This document shows positions 1 through 9,199 of a stretch of 64,000 nt of DNA, piece by piece. The stretch is from Andreprevotia chitinilytica DSM 18519 (lineage in GTDB: Bacteria; Pseudomonadota; Gammaproteobacteria; Burkholderiales; Chitinibacteraceae). The stretch spans positions 43,666-107,665 of the forward strand of contig NZ_JONM01000013.1 in assembly GCF_000711875.1 (NCBI RefSeq), in the 5' to 3' direction. The notes below the pieces were generated by a model. The model was not told the DNA's origin. It searched no databases and was given only the letters and a program-made list of their open reading frames with translations. Every line of letters starts with the position of its first letter. The first letter of the stretch is position 1. Both the position numbers and the translations under genes were made by a program.

Positions 1-915
1 CCGGCTGCCGGCAGCGATGGGCGTGCCAGCGAGAAAGGCGGTGGCGTCAAGCCGTTTACCGCCGGCCTTTTGTAGTTCGGTGACTGCAAGCGCATTTTCG
101 CCGCAGGCGATCACGATGCCGTCGCGGTCGGCGCGCAACACTTCGCCGGGTTGGCCGGTACCGGTCGTCGGCGTGGCCCGCCAGATTTTGACCGGGGTGC
201 CATCCAGCGTTGTCTGTGCGGAGGGGAAGGGGTTGAAGGCGCGGATCATCAGGTCGAGTGCGCTGGCGGACTTGGCCCAGTCGATTTGCGATTCTTCTTT
301 TTTGAGCTTTTCGGCGTAGGTCACGCCTGCTTCCGGCTGCTGCGTGCGTTTGGACTGTAATGCGGGCAGATCGGCGAGGGCGGCGACGATGGCTTCGGCG
401 CCTTGTGCCATCAGCTTGTCGTGCAGCGTATGCGCGGTATCCACTGCCGCAATCGGCGTGACGTGCACGCTGAGCATGTCGCCGGTATCGAGGCCAGCGT
501 CCATCTGCATGATGGTGATGCCGGTTTGAGCATCGCCCGCCAGGATCGCACGCTGGATTGGCGCCGCGCCGCGCCAGCGTGGCAACAGTGAGGCGTGGAT
601 GTTCAGGCAGCCGAGCGTCGGCATATCGAGTACGGCTTGCGGCAGGATGATGCCGTAGGCGGCTACGATCATTGCATCGGCGTTGATGGCTGCGACCGGG
701 GCTTGTTGCTCCGGCGTGCGCAGCTTTTCCGGCTGATAGACCGGCAAACCGTGTTTTTCTGCAACAACTTTCACCGGCGATGGCGTGAGCTTCATGCCGC
801 GGCCGGCAGGGCGATCAGGCTGGGTCAGGACGAGAACGATTTCGTGACCGGCGGCGATCAGCGCTTCGAGCGCTGCAGCGGCAAAATCAGGCGTGCCAGC
901 AAAGATGAGTTTCAT
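1..915 (-). CDS. fmt: Methionyl-tRNA formyltransferase (3' end cut by window edge)
   Basis: Transfers a formyl group from 10-formyltetrahydrofolate to Met-tRNAfMet in the cytoplasm, giving the initiator tRNA. The frame reads from an ATG at 915 (MKLIFAGTPDFA) without a stop to base 1, giving 305 residues; the family is about 310-315 long, so only a few C-terminal residues are missing. The substrate-binding segment NIHASLLPRWRGAAPIQRAI carries the catalytic Asn and His, with the usual downstream DxG (MDAGLDTGDM). The C-terminal OB-like domain is present. It lies 64 bp downstream of def on the same strand, the classic def-fmt pair, so the two are probably cotranscribed and act on the same N-terminal formyl group. 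Confidence 0.97.
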   Translation of the reverse strand, partial: MKLIFAGTPDFAAAALEALIAAGHEIVLVLTQPDRPAGRGMKLTPSPVKVVAEKHGLPVYQPEKLRTPEQQAPVAAINADAMIVAAYGIILPQAVLDMPTLGCLNIHASLLPRWRGAAPIQRAILAGDAQTGITIMQMDAGLDTGDMLSVHVTPIAAVDTAHTLHDKLMAQGAEAIVAALADLPALQSKRTQQPEAGVTYAEKLKKEESQIDWAKSASALDLMIRAFNPFPSAQTTLDGTPVKIWRATPTTGTGQPGEVLRADRDGIVIACGENALAVTELQKAGGKRLDATAFLAGTPIAAGSR

Positions 916-979
916 GGGCAGAGGGCTAGCGAAAGCGGAAGGGGGTGGACTTTACGCCTCACCCCCGCGCTTTATACCT

Positions 980-1483
980 TTACATCGTTTGGCGTTGATT
1001 CTTTTTGAGTTTCTGCAGAATGCGATTGAGCTTCAAGCGCGACAGCTTTTCGACAAATACCTTGCCATCCAGATGATCGATTTCATGCTGAATGCAAATG
1101 GCCAGCAGGCCAGTCGCTTCGATTCTCAATTCTTTTCCGGTTTCATCAAATGCCTTCACGACGATGTGCTCGGCGCGTTCGACTTCTTCATAAATACCCG
1201 GTACGGACAAGCAGCCTTCTTCAGACTTGGTCTTGCCGTCCATTTCAATGATTTCCGGATTGACCAGTATTTGCAGCTTGTCTTTTGTCTCGGAAATGTC
1301 GACGACGATCAGGCGTTCGTGCACGTTGACTTGCGTTGCCGCAAGCCCGATTCCAGGCGCGACGTACATCGTTTCGGCCATGTCGGCGGCCAGTTGTTTC
1401 AATCGGGCGTCAAATTGCTTCACCGGTTTTGCAACGGTGTGCAAGCGTTCGTCCGGATAATGCAATATATTCAGAATGGCCAT
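980..1483 (-). CDS. def: Peptide deformylase
   Basis: Metalloenzyme that removes the N-formyl group from nascent proteins. At 167 residues it is the usual type 1 bacterial length. All three family motifs are intact: GIGLAATQ (44-51), EGCLSVP (89-95, metal-ligand Cys91) and QHEIDHL (132-138, ligands His133 and His137, catalytic Glu134). It is the first gene of a def-fmt pair. About 80 bp upstream separates it from the divergent LysM gene, and this gap must hold both promoters. Confidence 0.98.
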   Translation of the reverse strand: MAILNILHYPDERLHTVAKPVKQFDARLKQLAADMAETMYVAPGIGLAATQVNVHERLIVVDISETKDKLQILVNPEIIEMDGKTKSEEGCLSVPGIYEEVERAEHIVVKAFDETGKELRIEATGLLAICIQHEIDHLDGKVFVEKLSRLKLNRILQKLKKNQRQTM

Positions 1484-1565
1484 GGTTGCTTGCGGCTTAA
1501 AAAGTTTGTATGCAGAATCATTGGATAACCAATCACACAGCGCAGCCGATTAAGGTCTGCGCGGG

Positions 1566-2642
1566 ATGAGCGCGACAATGCGAAAAACGATTATATCTCT
1601 TCTTTTGGCCATCGGTGCCGCTGCGGGTTCCGTGCAGGCCGATACACTGGCGTTGCAGAACGATGTGCCTGACCGCTATGTGGTGGTTAAAGGAGACACC
1701 TTGTGGGGTATCTCCGGCAAATTCCTCAAACAGCCTTGGCGCTGGCCGGAAATCTGGCAGATGAACAAGGAAGAGATCAAGAACCCGCACTGGATTTATC
1801 CGGGCGACGTGGTAGTGCTGGATCGCTCCAGCGGGCAGCCGCGGCTGAAGTTGCTGAAATCCGACAAGGTCGGCAATCGCCCGACCGGCCCGGTTCGTCT
1901 TTCCCCGCAAGTGCGGATCGAGGACATGGCGAATGGCGCGGTGTCGAGTATTCCATACGGTTCCATCCAGCCCTTCCTGAAGCGCCCGTTATTGATCGAG
2001 CCGCAGGAAATGGACAAAGCGCCGCGGATTGCCGCCGGTCCGGACAACCGCGTGGTGTATGCCACTGGCGACAAGATTTACGCGACCAATCTGACGGGCG
2101 AGGTGGGCGACAACTGGCAGGTGTTCCATCCCAGCAAGGCGCTGATCGATCCGGATGATCCTGACCACAAGCGTGTGCTTGGTTACGAGGTGAAATACCT
2201 GGGCGAAGCGCGTGTGGAGGCCGTTGGCGAAGTATCCACCATGCGTTTACTAAGCTCCGCTGAAGAAATCGTGCCGGGCGACCGTTTGGTGCACACAGAA
2301 GAGGCGACGTTCGTCAACTATGTGCCGCATGCGCCGGCGCAGGGCGTGAAAGGTCGGATCGTGTCGGCTTATGGCGGCATTGGCGAATTCGGTCAGTATG
2401 CAACTGTCGTGGTGAACAAAGGCTCGCTGGATGGCCTGGATATCGGCAGCGTGTTATTCACTTATAAGCAGGGCCGCTTGATCAAGACGGTGGATGGCGA
2501 GAAGGAAGGTCTGAAGACGCCACCAGAGAAAAACGCCAATCTGTTCATCTATCGGGTCTTCCCGTCGGTGTCCTACGGCCTGCTGCTGGATACCACCAGC
2601 CCGGTCAACCTTGGTGACGAGGTGCGTTCACCACCGAACTAA
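1566..2642 (+). CDS. LysM-domain exported protein
   Basis: Exported protein expected to bind peptidoglycan. It has a signal peptide (about residues 5-25, ending GSVQA/D) followed by one LysM module at roughly 37-90 (begins YVVVKGDTLWGIS, ends WIYPGDVVVL). The remaining 260 residues are not a catalytic domain I recognise; they look like the uncharacterised extension common to betaproteobacterial proteins encoded next to dprA. Either ATG 1566 or ATG 1578 could be the start: AAGG sits about 11 nt before 1566, while 1578 gives a tighter signal peptide. The LysM-dprA-smg-topA order is a known betaproteobacterial arrangement, but a strong terminator separates this gene from dprA. Confidence 0.88.
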   Translation: MSATMRKTIISLLLAIGAAAGSVQADTLALQNDVPDRYVVVKGDTLWGISGKFLKQPWRWPEIWQMNKEEIKNPHWIYPGDVVVLDRSSGQPRLKLLKSDKVGNRPTGPVRLSPQVRIEDMANGAVSSIPYGSIQPFLKRPLLIEPQEMDKAPRIAAGPDNRVVYATGDKIYATNLTGEVGDNWQVFHPSKALIDPDDPDHKRVLGYEVKYLGEARVEAVGEVSTMRLLSSAEEIVPGDRLVHTEEATFVNYVPHAPAQGVKGRIVSAYGGIGEFGQYATVVVNKGSLDGLDIGSVLFTYKQGRLIKTVDGEKEGLKTPPEKNANLFIYRVFPSVSYGLLLDTTSPVNLGDEVRSPPN

Positions 2643-2660
2643 TTGGTGAACAACGCAACA

Positions 2661-2693
2661 AACGGCCACGCAAATGCGTGGCCGTTGTTTTTT
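2661..2693 (+). terminator. Rho-independent terminator after LysM gene
   Basis: Perfect 11-bp stem (2661-2671 with 2676-2686), 4-nt loop AAAT, then a T-rich tail at 2688-2693. It follows the LysM stop by about 20 bp and separates that gene from dprA. Confidence 0.9.
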
Positions 2694-2771
2694 CAGCACG
2701 CCATGTCAATGGGATTTCATGTTCGATGGCCGTTTTAAGGACGGCCGCTTGGTGTCTTCAAGGGAGTTGCA

Positions 2772-3902
2772 ATGCCGCTAGATGGCGACAGTCGGGATTG
2801 GTTGAGATTTGGCTTGGTTCCCGGAATAGGCCCTCGACGCCAATTGGCCATGTTGCGGGCGTTTGGCACCCCTCAGGCGGCCCGCGCCGCCAGCTTGCAG
2901 ATGGTGGAGCCTTTGATCGGTGCCGGTGCGGCCAAGCGCTGGTGTGATGCCGCCCAAGCGCCGGAACCGGAGCGCGTCGAGCAAACACTCGAATGGCTTG
3001 CGGCGGCAGATCAACATCTGGTGACGCTGGCCGATGCGGACTATCCGCAAAAGCTGCTCGATCTACCCGATCCGCCGGCCGTGTTCTACGCGAAGGGGCG
3101 TCGAGACTTGCTCGGTGCAGCGTCACTGGGCATCGTCGGCAGCCGCAATGCTACGCGGCAGGGCATCGAAAACGCCGAGCGCTTTGCCGATGTATTGAGC
3201 GTCGGTGGGATTGCGGTGATCAGCGGGTTGGCGGCCGGTATCGATGCGGCTGCTCATCGCGGCGGTCTACGCGGGCCGGGCTCGACCATCGCGGTGGTCG
3301 GCACCGGTCTGGATCGTGTTTATCCGGCCAGCAATCGCGCCTTGGCACACGAGATCGCATCTGCCGGGGTCATCGTTTCCGAATTCCCGTTGGGCAGTGA
3401 GCCAAAGGCCGAACATTTTCCGCGCCGCAACCGCATCATCGCCGCCCTGTCATTGGGAACGCTGGTCGTCGAGGCCACACTGGGCAGCGGTTCCCTGATC
3501 ACCGCCAAGCAAGCGGTCGATCTGGGGCGTGAGGTATTCGCGATACCGGGTTCGATCCATTCGCCGCAGTCGCGCGGTTGTCACCGCTTGATCAAGGATG
3601 GCGCCAAGCTGGTCGAATCGGCGGATGACATCCTGCTTGAACTAGACTGGCAAGTACGTCTGGCACCGCCGACGCATTTGGGGTCGCAACCATCCGTTAC
3701 GCAGTCATCTGTCATGCCATTGCATGATGAAAAGGCCGCCCATGTACTGGATTGTCTGGGCTTCGATCCGGTTGATCTGGATATGCTGATGGCAAGAACC
3801 AGCTTGACGCTGGACACGCTCTGCGCAATCCTGCTCGGTTTTGAATTGTCCGGTGAGGTCGCTGCCTTGCCGGGTGGGCGATATCAGCGACTTGGAAAAT
3901 AG
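2772..3902 (+). CDS. dprA: DNA-processing protein DprA
   Basis: Cytoplasmic Rossmann-fold protein that binds incoming single-stranded DNA and loads RecA during natural transformation. It is 376 residues long. The N-terminal helical region contains the LVPGIGPRRQLAMLRAFG helix-hairpin-helix-like stretch. The Rossmann core runs from about 115 to 285 and includes GIVGSRNATRQG, SGLAAGIDAAAHRG and FPRRNRIIAALS, all typical DprA signatures. The C-terminal 75 residues resemble the winged-helix DML1-like domain. The ATG is preceded by GGGAG at good spacing. smg follows within 25 bp, so dprA-smg-topA may be one transcript. Confidence 0.96.
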   Translation: MPLDGDSRDWLRFGLVPGIGPRRQLAMLRAFGTPQAARAASLQMVEPLIGAGAAKRWCDAAQAPEPERVEQTLEWLAAADQHLVTLADADYPQKLLDLPDPPAVFYAKGRRDLLGAASLGIVGSRNATRQGIENAERFADVLSVGGIAVISGLAAGIDAAAHRGGLRGPGSTIAVVGTGLDRVYPASNRALAHEIASAGVIVSEFPLGSEPKAEHFPRRNRIIAALSLGTLVVEATLGSGSLITAKQAVDLGREVFAIPGSIHSPQSRGCHRLIKDGAKLVESADDILLELDWQVRLAPPTHLGSQPSVTQSSVMPLHDEKAAHVLDCLGFDPVDLDMLMARTSLTLDTLCAILLGFELSGEVAALPGGRYQRLGK

Positions 3903-3926
3903 CCGCGACGCCCCACATGGATGCTC

Positions 3927-4376
3927 ATGCTAGACGTTCTCGCTTATCTTTTTGAAGCTTTTCACAATGCCGACGGCGTGCCGGAGATGTCGGTGCTCGC
4001 CCGTCAGTTGAGCAGCGTTGGTTTCGAGCAGGAAGAAATCCAGGAGGCGCTCGCGTGGTTGTCCGAGCTCTCGCAACTCGATACCGGCGCGTATAACGAC
4101 ATTCCCGATACGCCACGCTGGCTGCACCCGACCGAGTCGGCCAAGCTGGATGCCGAAGCGCTGACGTATTGGCTCTATCTCGAACAAGCTCGCGTGCTCA
4201 CGCCAGCCGAGCGCGAAATGGCGCTGGACCGTGTACTGGCGGATGACCACGATGAGATCGGTGCCGAGCGCCTGAAACTGATCGTGCTGATGGTTGTCTG
4301 GCGGAAACGTGATGAGCTTTCTAACCTTCTGATCGAAGAGATCCTTTTTGGCCGCAATGGCGCGACCTTGCATTGA
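3927..4376 (+). CDS. smg: Smg family protein (DUF494)
   Basis: Small acidic cytoplasmic protein of unknown biochemical function, conserved next to dprA and topA in many beta- and gammaproteobacteria. The N-terminus MLDVLAYLFEAF matches the family start, so I chose ATG 3927 (GGA at 6 nt) over the in-frame ATG at 3921, which would add only Met-Leu. The protein is largely helical, 149 residues, close to the usual family length. It sits between dprA (24 bp) and topA (30 bp). Confidence 0.9.
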   Translation: MLDVLAYLFEAFHNADGVPEMSVLARQLSSVGFEQEEIQEALAWLSELSQLDTGAYNDIPDTPRWLHPTESAKLDAEALTYWLYLEQARVLTPAEREMALDRVLADDHDEIGAERLKLIVLMVVWRKRDELSNLLIEEILFGRNGATLH

Positions 4377-4406
4377 GCGCCCAACCGAATTCCCCGTCGA
4401 GGCCCC

Positions 4407-6695
4407 ATGGCTGAAAACCTGCTGATTGTCGAATCGCCATCCAAGGCGAAAACCCTGCAAAAATACTTGGGCAAGGATTTCCAGATCCTTGCTTCCTACG
4501 GCCACGTACGCGGTTTGGTGCGCAAGGACGGCTCGGTCGATACCGAACACGAATACAAGATGAAGTACCAAGTCATCGACAAGAACAAGAAACATGTCGA
4601 TGCCATCTGTGCCGCTGTAAAAGACGCCAACAACGTCTACCTCGCATCTGACCCGGATAGAGAAGGCGAGGCGATTTCCTGGCACATCCTGGAAATCCTC
4701 AAGGGCAAGAAGCTGCTCGACAAGGACAAGATCTTCAAGCGCGTGGTGTTTCACGAAATCACCGAAACAGCGGTCAAGAACGCTGTTGCCAACCCGCGCG
4801 ATATCGACAACAACCTCGTCAATGCTCAGCAGGCACGTAGTGCGCTGGATTACCTGGTGGGCTTCAACCTGTCGCCGCTACTGTGGCGCAAGGTCCGCTC
4901 CGGTCTTTCCGCCGGCCGCGTGCAAAGCCCGGCGCTGCGTTTGATCTGCGAACGCGAGATCGAAATCCGCGCCTTTACCAGCCAGGAATACTGGACCATC
5001 CATCTGGACAGCCACAAAGGCCGCCAGAAGTTCGGCGCCAAGCTGAACGAATGGCAAGGCAAGAAGCTGGAGCAGTTCGATATCCCGACCGAAGCCGTGC
5101 AGGCTGACATCCTCAAGGCGCTGACCGGCGCCGAGGCCAAGGTCGTCAAGGTCGAGAAGAAAAAGAAATCGCGCAGCCCGGCCGCGCCGTTCACGACCTC
5201 CACATTGCAACAGGAAGGCGTGCGCAAGCTCGGCATGACCACCGACCGCATCATGCGCACCGCGCAGCAACTGTATGAAGGGATCAATCTCGGCGGCGAA
5301 ACCGTCGGCTTGATCACCTATATGCGTACCGACTCGGTGGCGTTGTCGAACGATGCGCTTGGCGAAATCCGCGACTACATCAGCGCCAATTTCGACAAGG
5401 ACTACCTGCCCAGCGCGCCGGTCGCCTACAAGAACAAATCCAAGAACGCACAAGAGGCGCACGAGGCCGTACGCCCGACGTCCATCCTGCGTTCGCCCGA
5501 TTCGATCAAGGCTTTCCTGAGCCCGGATCAGTTCAAGCTTTACCAGATGGTCTGGAAGCGTACGCTGGCGTGCCAGATGTCCCCGGCCAAGTTCGATACC
5601 GTCGGTGTCGATATCCAGGTTGGCCCGCAAGCAGTGTTCCGCGCCAGCGGCCAGACATTGGTCTTCCCCGGCTTTATCGCCGTGTATCAGGAAGATGCTG
5701 ATGACGTCGAAACCGACGAAGACGAAGCCCGTCTGCCGCCGCTCGAAGAAGGTGACGTGCTGCCGGTCGACAAGCTGTTTGGCGAGCAACACTTTACCCA
5801 ACCGCCGCCGCGTTATTCGGAAGCGTCGTTGGTGAAAGCACTGGAAGAGTTCGGCATCGGCCGGCCTTCCACCTACGCCAGCATCATCAAAACGCTGAAA
5901 GATCGCGAATATGTCGATCTGGACAAGAAGCGCTTCATCCCGACCGATACCGGCGAAGTGGTGAACAAGTTCCTCACCGAACACTTCACCCAGTACGTCG
6001 ACTACAACTTCACCGCCAAGCTGGAAGATCAGCTCGACGAGATCTCCAACGGCTCCCGCGAATGGGTGCCGGTGCTCGATGAGTTCTGGACCAAGTTCCA
6101 TCAGCAGGTCGAAGAGAAGCAAGGACTCTCCCGCAAGGAAGTCACGCAGGAAGAGCTCGACGAAGCTTGCCCCAAGTGCGGCAACAAGCTCGCCATCCGC
6201 TTGGGCAAGCGGGGTCGCTTCATCGGCTGCACCACCTATCCAGAATGCGATTACACCCGCAATCTGAATGAGGATGCCGACACCGCACCGCTGGAACCCG
6301 AAGTGGTGCCGGATCGTGTCTGCCCGGAATGCAGCAGCCCGTTGCATATTAAGACCGGCCGTTACGGCAAATTCATCGGCTGCTCGGCCTACCCGAAGTG
6401 CAAGCACATCGAACCGCTGGAGCAACCGAAAGACACCGGCGTCGAGTGCCCGATGTGCCACAAGGGCACGCTGAAAGAGAAGAAGAGCCGCTACGGCAAG
6501 CTGTTCTACTCCTGCAGCACCTACCCGAAGTGCAACTACGCCACGTGGGACCCGCCGATCGCAGAAGCCTGCCCGCAGTGCAAATGGCCGGTGCTGACGA
6601 TCAAGACCACCAAGCGCCGCGGTGTCGAGAAGAAGTGCCCGCAGAAGGAATGCGGCTGGTCCGAGGTGATCGAGCCGCCGGCACCGAAGGAGTGA
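4407..6695 (+). CDS. topA: DNA topoisomerase I (type IA)
   Basis: Relaxes negative supercoils by transient single-strand cleavage. The Toprim domain is N-terminal (LLIVESPSKAKTL at 5-17, acidic triad region SDPDREGEAISWH at 81-93). The catalytic tyrosine is Tyr305 in GLITYMRTDS. After the core come four C-terminal zinc-ribbon repeats with CxxC pairs: CPKCGNK..., CPECSSP..., CPMCHKG... and a last CPQCKWP...CPQKEC. The length, 762 residues, is a little shorter than the E. coli enzyme. A strong terminator follows 25 bp after the stop, closing the dprA-smg-topA group. Confidence 0.98.
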   Translation: MAENLLIVESPSKAKTLQKYLGKDFQILASYGHVRGLVRKDGSVDTEHEYKMKYQVIDKNKKHVDAICAAVKDANNVYLASDPDREGEAISWHILEILKGKKLLDKDKIFKRVVFHEITETAVKNAVANPRDIDNNLVNAQQARSALDYLVGFNLSPLLWRKVRSGLSAGRVQSPALRLICEREIEIRAFTSQEYWTIHLDSHKGRQKFGAKLNEWQGKKLEQFDIPTEAVQADILKALTGAEAKVVKVEKKKKSRSPAAPFTTSTLQQEGVRKLGMTTDRIMRTAQQLYEGINLGGETVGLITYMRTDSVALSNDALGEIRDYISANFDKDYLPSAPVAYKNKSKNAQEAHEAVRPTSILRSPDSIKAFLSPDQFKLYQMVWKRTLACQMSPAKFDTVGVDIQVGPQAVFRASGQTLVFPGFIAVYQEDADDVETDEDEARLPPLEEGDVLPVDKLFGEQHFTQPPPRYSEASLVKALEEFGIGRPSTYASIIKTLKDREYVDLDKKRFIPTDTGEVVNKFLTEHFTQYVDYNFTAKLEDQLDEISNGSREWVPVLDEFWTKFHQQVEEKQGLSRKEVTQEELDEACPKCGNKLAIRLGKRGRFIGCTTYPECDYTRNLNEDADTAPLEPEVVPDRVCPECSSPLHIKTGRYGKFIGCSAYPKCKHIEPLEQPKDTGVECPMCHKGTLKEKKSRYGKLFYSCSTYPKCNYATWDPPIAEACPQCKWPVLTIKTTKRRGVEKKCPQKECGWSEVIEPPAPKE

Positions 6696-6720
6696 CAGGG
6701 TTCATCGTCGCGCCAAGCCA

Positions 6721-6760
6721 ACAAGAAAAAAGCCGAGAAACATCTCGGCTTTTTTCTTGT
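6721..6760. terminator. Bidirectional terminator between topA and the MHYT gene
   Basis: Perfect 17-bp stem (6721-6737 with 6744-6760) around a 6-nt loop, with A6 in the left arm and T6 in the right arm, so it can serve both convergent genes. Confidence 0.93.
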
Positions 6761-6784
6761 GCGACGGTTTTACGAAAGATGCAT

Positions 6785-8065
6785 TCAAGGCATGACGAAT
6801 GTCCCACCGGTATCTGGCTCGCTGCGTGGCGGGGTTTCCGGATGGGTGGTGCGCAGCATGCGCACGCGGGTCATCAAGGAATGCGGCGACAAGCCATCGG
6901 CTGGGTATTCCGCTGCGCCGACATCCGTGCCGATCTGACAGGCGCGCCCGTCGATCACCGTTGGTTGGCGCATCACCCCTTGCAGTGCGCTGATCAGGTC
7001 ATTGGCGCTGGGGTGGGAGTAGCTGAGTACGGCAAAGCTGTGATGTCCCCAGCGCACGAGGGTGTCGCCTTCTCGCAGCAGGCCGCCGATGCGCTTGGCG
7101 ACGGCGGTCAGCACCACCGCTTGGGTATCGACGCGCAGTTTCTTCACCAACTCATCAACGCCGTGCAGATCGATCACGCCGACCGAGAAGCGCCGCTGCG
7201 TGGCGTCCTCGGAGGTCACCAGCCGGTTGAGCAGGTCACGCAGCATGGTGCGGTTTGGCAGGCCGGTTTCCAGGTCTTCATACGTCATCCGGTACAGGCG
7301 TTCCGCCTCGGCCTGGGCGCGTAGCTTGGCGGCTTCGCGGGCCCGCGCTTCGGCATCGGCGCGAGAGAGCATCAGCGTGCCCATCAGCATCACTGCAGTG
7401 ATCCCTGCCAGGGGTAGGCCGCCCCAGTTGCCGGAAAGCCCGCTACGGACGCTACAGATGGTGTTGGTGTCAAAGTTGGCTGCCGCCATGCCGGTATAGT
7501 GCATGCCGGCAATAGCCACCCCCATGACCAGCGCCGCCAGGAACCGGGCCTTGGAAAGCTTGCCGGAGTCGTGCTCACGCAATTTGAACGCGATGATCAA
7601 CGCGACTGCCGAGGCGGAGACTGCGATCAGCGCTGAAGCACCAACCAGCGTGAAGTCATAGTTGATGCCGGGGCTGACCTGCATGGCTGCCATGCCGGTG
7701 TAATGCATCACGCAGATTCCGATGCCCATCAGCACCGCGCCAAGGGTTACGGACCGAGCGCCAAGAGTGGACTGGCTGGCAAAGTGCAATGCTAGGGCCG
7801 AGACCGCGACTGCGGCCACCCAGGACAGCGCCGTCATCGCGACGTTGTAAGTGACGGCGATAGGTAGCTCGAAAGCCATCATGCCGGTGAAGTGCATCGA
7901 CCAGATGCCGGTCCCCATCGCGATCGATCCACCGATCAGCCAGTCGCGCGCTCGGCGGGCTTCCGAAGCGGTGATGCGCCCGGCCAGGTCCAGCGCGGTG
8001 TACGACGCCAGCGATGCGACGACGTAAGAGACAAAAACGAGAAGAAAGTCGTATGAGCTATGCAT
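6785..8065 (-). CDS. MHYT-domain membrane sensor with degenerate GGDEF domain
   Basis: Predicted inner-membrane signalling protein of 426 residues. It has seven or so hydrophobic helices carrying three MHYT-type motifs (MHFT 57-60, MHYT 120-123, MHYT 188-191), a domain proposed to sense O2, CO or NO through metal ligands. A GGDEF-like domain follows from about 262 (DLETGLPNRTML), but the active-site loop reads RWGHHSF (339-344) in place of GGDEF, so diguanylate cyclase activity is unlikely. There is no EAL domain. I chose ATG 8065, preceded by GGAGA at 7 nt, over an upstream in-frame start at 8140 that adds 25 unlikely residues. It may signal by binding rather than making c-di-GMP. Confidence 0.9.
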   Translation of the reverse strand: MHSSYDFLLVFVSYVVASLASYTALDLAGRITASEARRARDWLIGGSIAMGTGIWSMHFTGMMAFELPIAVTYNVAMTALSWVAAVAVSALALHFASQSTLGARSVTLGAVLMGIGICVMHYTGMAAMQVSPGINYDFTLVGASALIAVSASAVALIIAFKLREHDSGKLSKARFLAALVMGVAIAGMHYTGMAAANFDTNTICSVRSGLSGNWGGLPLAGITAVMLMGTLMLSRADAEARAREAAKLRAQAEAERLYRMTYEDLETGLPNRTMLRDLLNRLVTSEDATQRRFSVGVIDLHGVDELVKKLRVDTQAVVLTAVAKRIGGLLREGDTLVRWGHHSFAVLSYSHPSANDLISALQGVMRQPTVIDGRACQIGTDVGAAEYPADGLSPHSLMTRVRMLRTTHPETPPRSEPDTGGTFVMP

Positions 8066-8459
8066 GGCGCATCTCCGGACTTTACAGCTACAGGTTGGTT
8101 GCGACATTTCGACGTTCCCCCTGTTTGCAGGAGGGAACATGGCAACAACTTTTCTGGTTTAGCCGGGGGTAGTGCGACCGCCAAGCGGTGTTTCCCGAGC
8201 GGAAGCACCGTTACCGTTGAGCGGCGTGAAAGACGCCCCCTTGCATGTCAGCTTGAACAGGTTTTATCAGCCTAAAACTTACCAATATCTGGCTGCATTG
8301 CTGTGGTTGCTGGTATTTCCTTTCAAAAATCTGGTTTGTTTTGGCTGGAAAAGTTGACAGGAAAGTTCTGTCCTACACCGATTTCATCCGACCAACGGCG
8401 CTTTTTCCCAAAAAAACAGCCCGCTGGACGGCGGGCTGCTGGGGCGATATTGCAGTAAC
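8066..8459. other. 394-bp intergenic region without a supported gene
   Basis: Holds the upstream region of the MHYT gene and the 3' end of gltL. The only clear element is the gltL terminator at 8410-8438. A short inverted repeat GACAG/CTGTC around 8356-8372 is visible but has no assigned role. No convincing ORF or RNA gene. Confidence 0.6.
8410..8438 (-). terminator. Terminator of the gltIJKL operon
   Basis: 8-bp GC-rich stem (8417-8424 with 8431-8438), loop of 6, followed on the minus strand by seven T (A7 at 8410-8416 on the plus strand). Located 21 bp past the gltL stop. Confidence 0.88.
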
Positions 8460-9188
8460 TCAGTGATGCAGAATCTTCGACAGGAACGTCTGAGCACGCT
8501 CGCTACGCGGCTGGCCGAAGAAGTCTTCCTTGGCCGCATCTTCAACGATGGCGCCGCGATCCATGAAGATCACGCGGTTGGCGACCTTGCGGGCAAAACC
8601 CATTTCGTGGGTCACGCACATCATGGTCATGCCTTCCTTGGCCAACTGCACCATCACGTCGAGCACTTCGTTGACCATTTCCGGGTCGAGCGCCGAGGTC
8701 GGCTCATCGAACAGCATGGCAATCGGGTCCATCGCCAGCGCACGTGCAATGGCAACGCGCTGTTGCTGACCACCCGAGAGCTGGCCGGGGAATTTCTGTG
8801 CTTGCGCTTTCAGGCCGACGCGATCGAGCAGCTTCAAGCCTTTTTCCATCGATTCTTCATGCCCGCGTCCGAGCACCTTCTCCTGCGCCAGGCACAGGTT
8901 TTCAGTGATCGAGAGGTGCGGGAACAGTTCGAAGTTCTGGAACACCATGCCGACTTTCGAGCGCAGCTTGGGCAGATTGGTCTTGGGATCGCCGACGGAT
9001 GTGCCTTCGACAGTGATGGTGCCAGCCTGGAATGGCTCCAGCCCGTTCACGCATTTGATCAGCGTTGATTTGCCCGAACCGGACGGGCCGCAAACAACGA
9101 CTACCTCGCCTTTTTGTACCTTGGTGGTGCAGTCGGTCAACACTTGGAACTCGCCGTACCACTTGCTGACGTTATTGATTTCAATCAT
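8460..9188 (-). CDS. gltL: Glutamate/aspartate ABC transporter ATP-binding protein
   Basis: ATPase that powers uptake of glutamate and aspartate through GltJK. 242 residues with Walker [11 protein letters not shown]-loop region, signature [15 protein letters not shown] and Walker [16 protein letters not shown]. The ATG at 9188 has AAGGA upstream. It is the last gene of gltI-gltJ-gltK-gltL, 11 bp after gltK, and is followed by a strong terminator. Substrate is inferred from the binding protein GltI; the ATPase alone would fit any polar amino-acid system. Confidence 0.95.
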   Translation of the reverse strand: MIEINNVSKWYGEFQVLTDCTTKVQKGEVVVVCGPSGSGKSTLIKCVNGLEPFQAGTITVEGTSVGDPKTNLPKLRSKVGMVFQNFELFPHLSITENLCLAQEKVLGRGHEESMEKGLKLLDRVGLKAQAQKFPGQLSGGQQQRVAIARALAMDPIAMLFDEPTSALDPEMVNEVLDVMVQLAKEGMTMMCVTHEMGFARKVANRVIFMDRGAIVEDAAKEDFFGQPRSERAQTFLSKILHH

Positions 9189-9199
9189 TGATTAGGTCC

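Noticed and set aside
4878..6461. 527-residue open frame antisense to topA
   Set aside because: The topA frame has every family motif; the antisense product has no recognisable domain and no ribosome-binding site.
8172..8357. 61-residue frame in the gap between the MHYT gene and gltL
   Set aside because: No ribosome-binding site, no homology I recognise, and no neighbour on the same strand.
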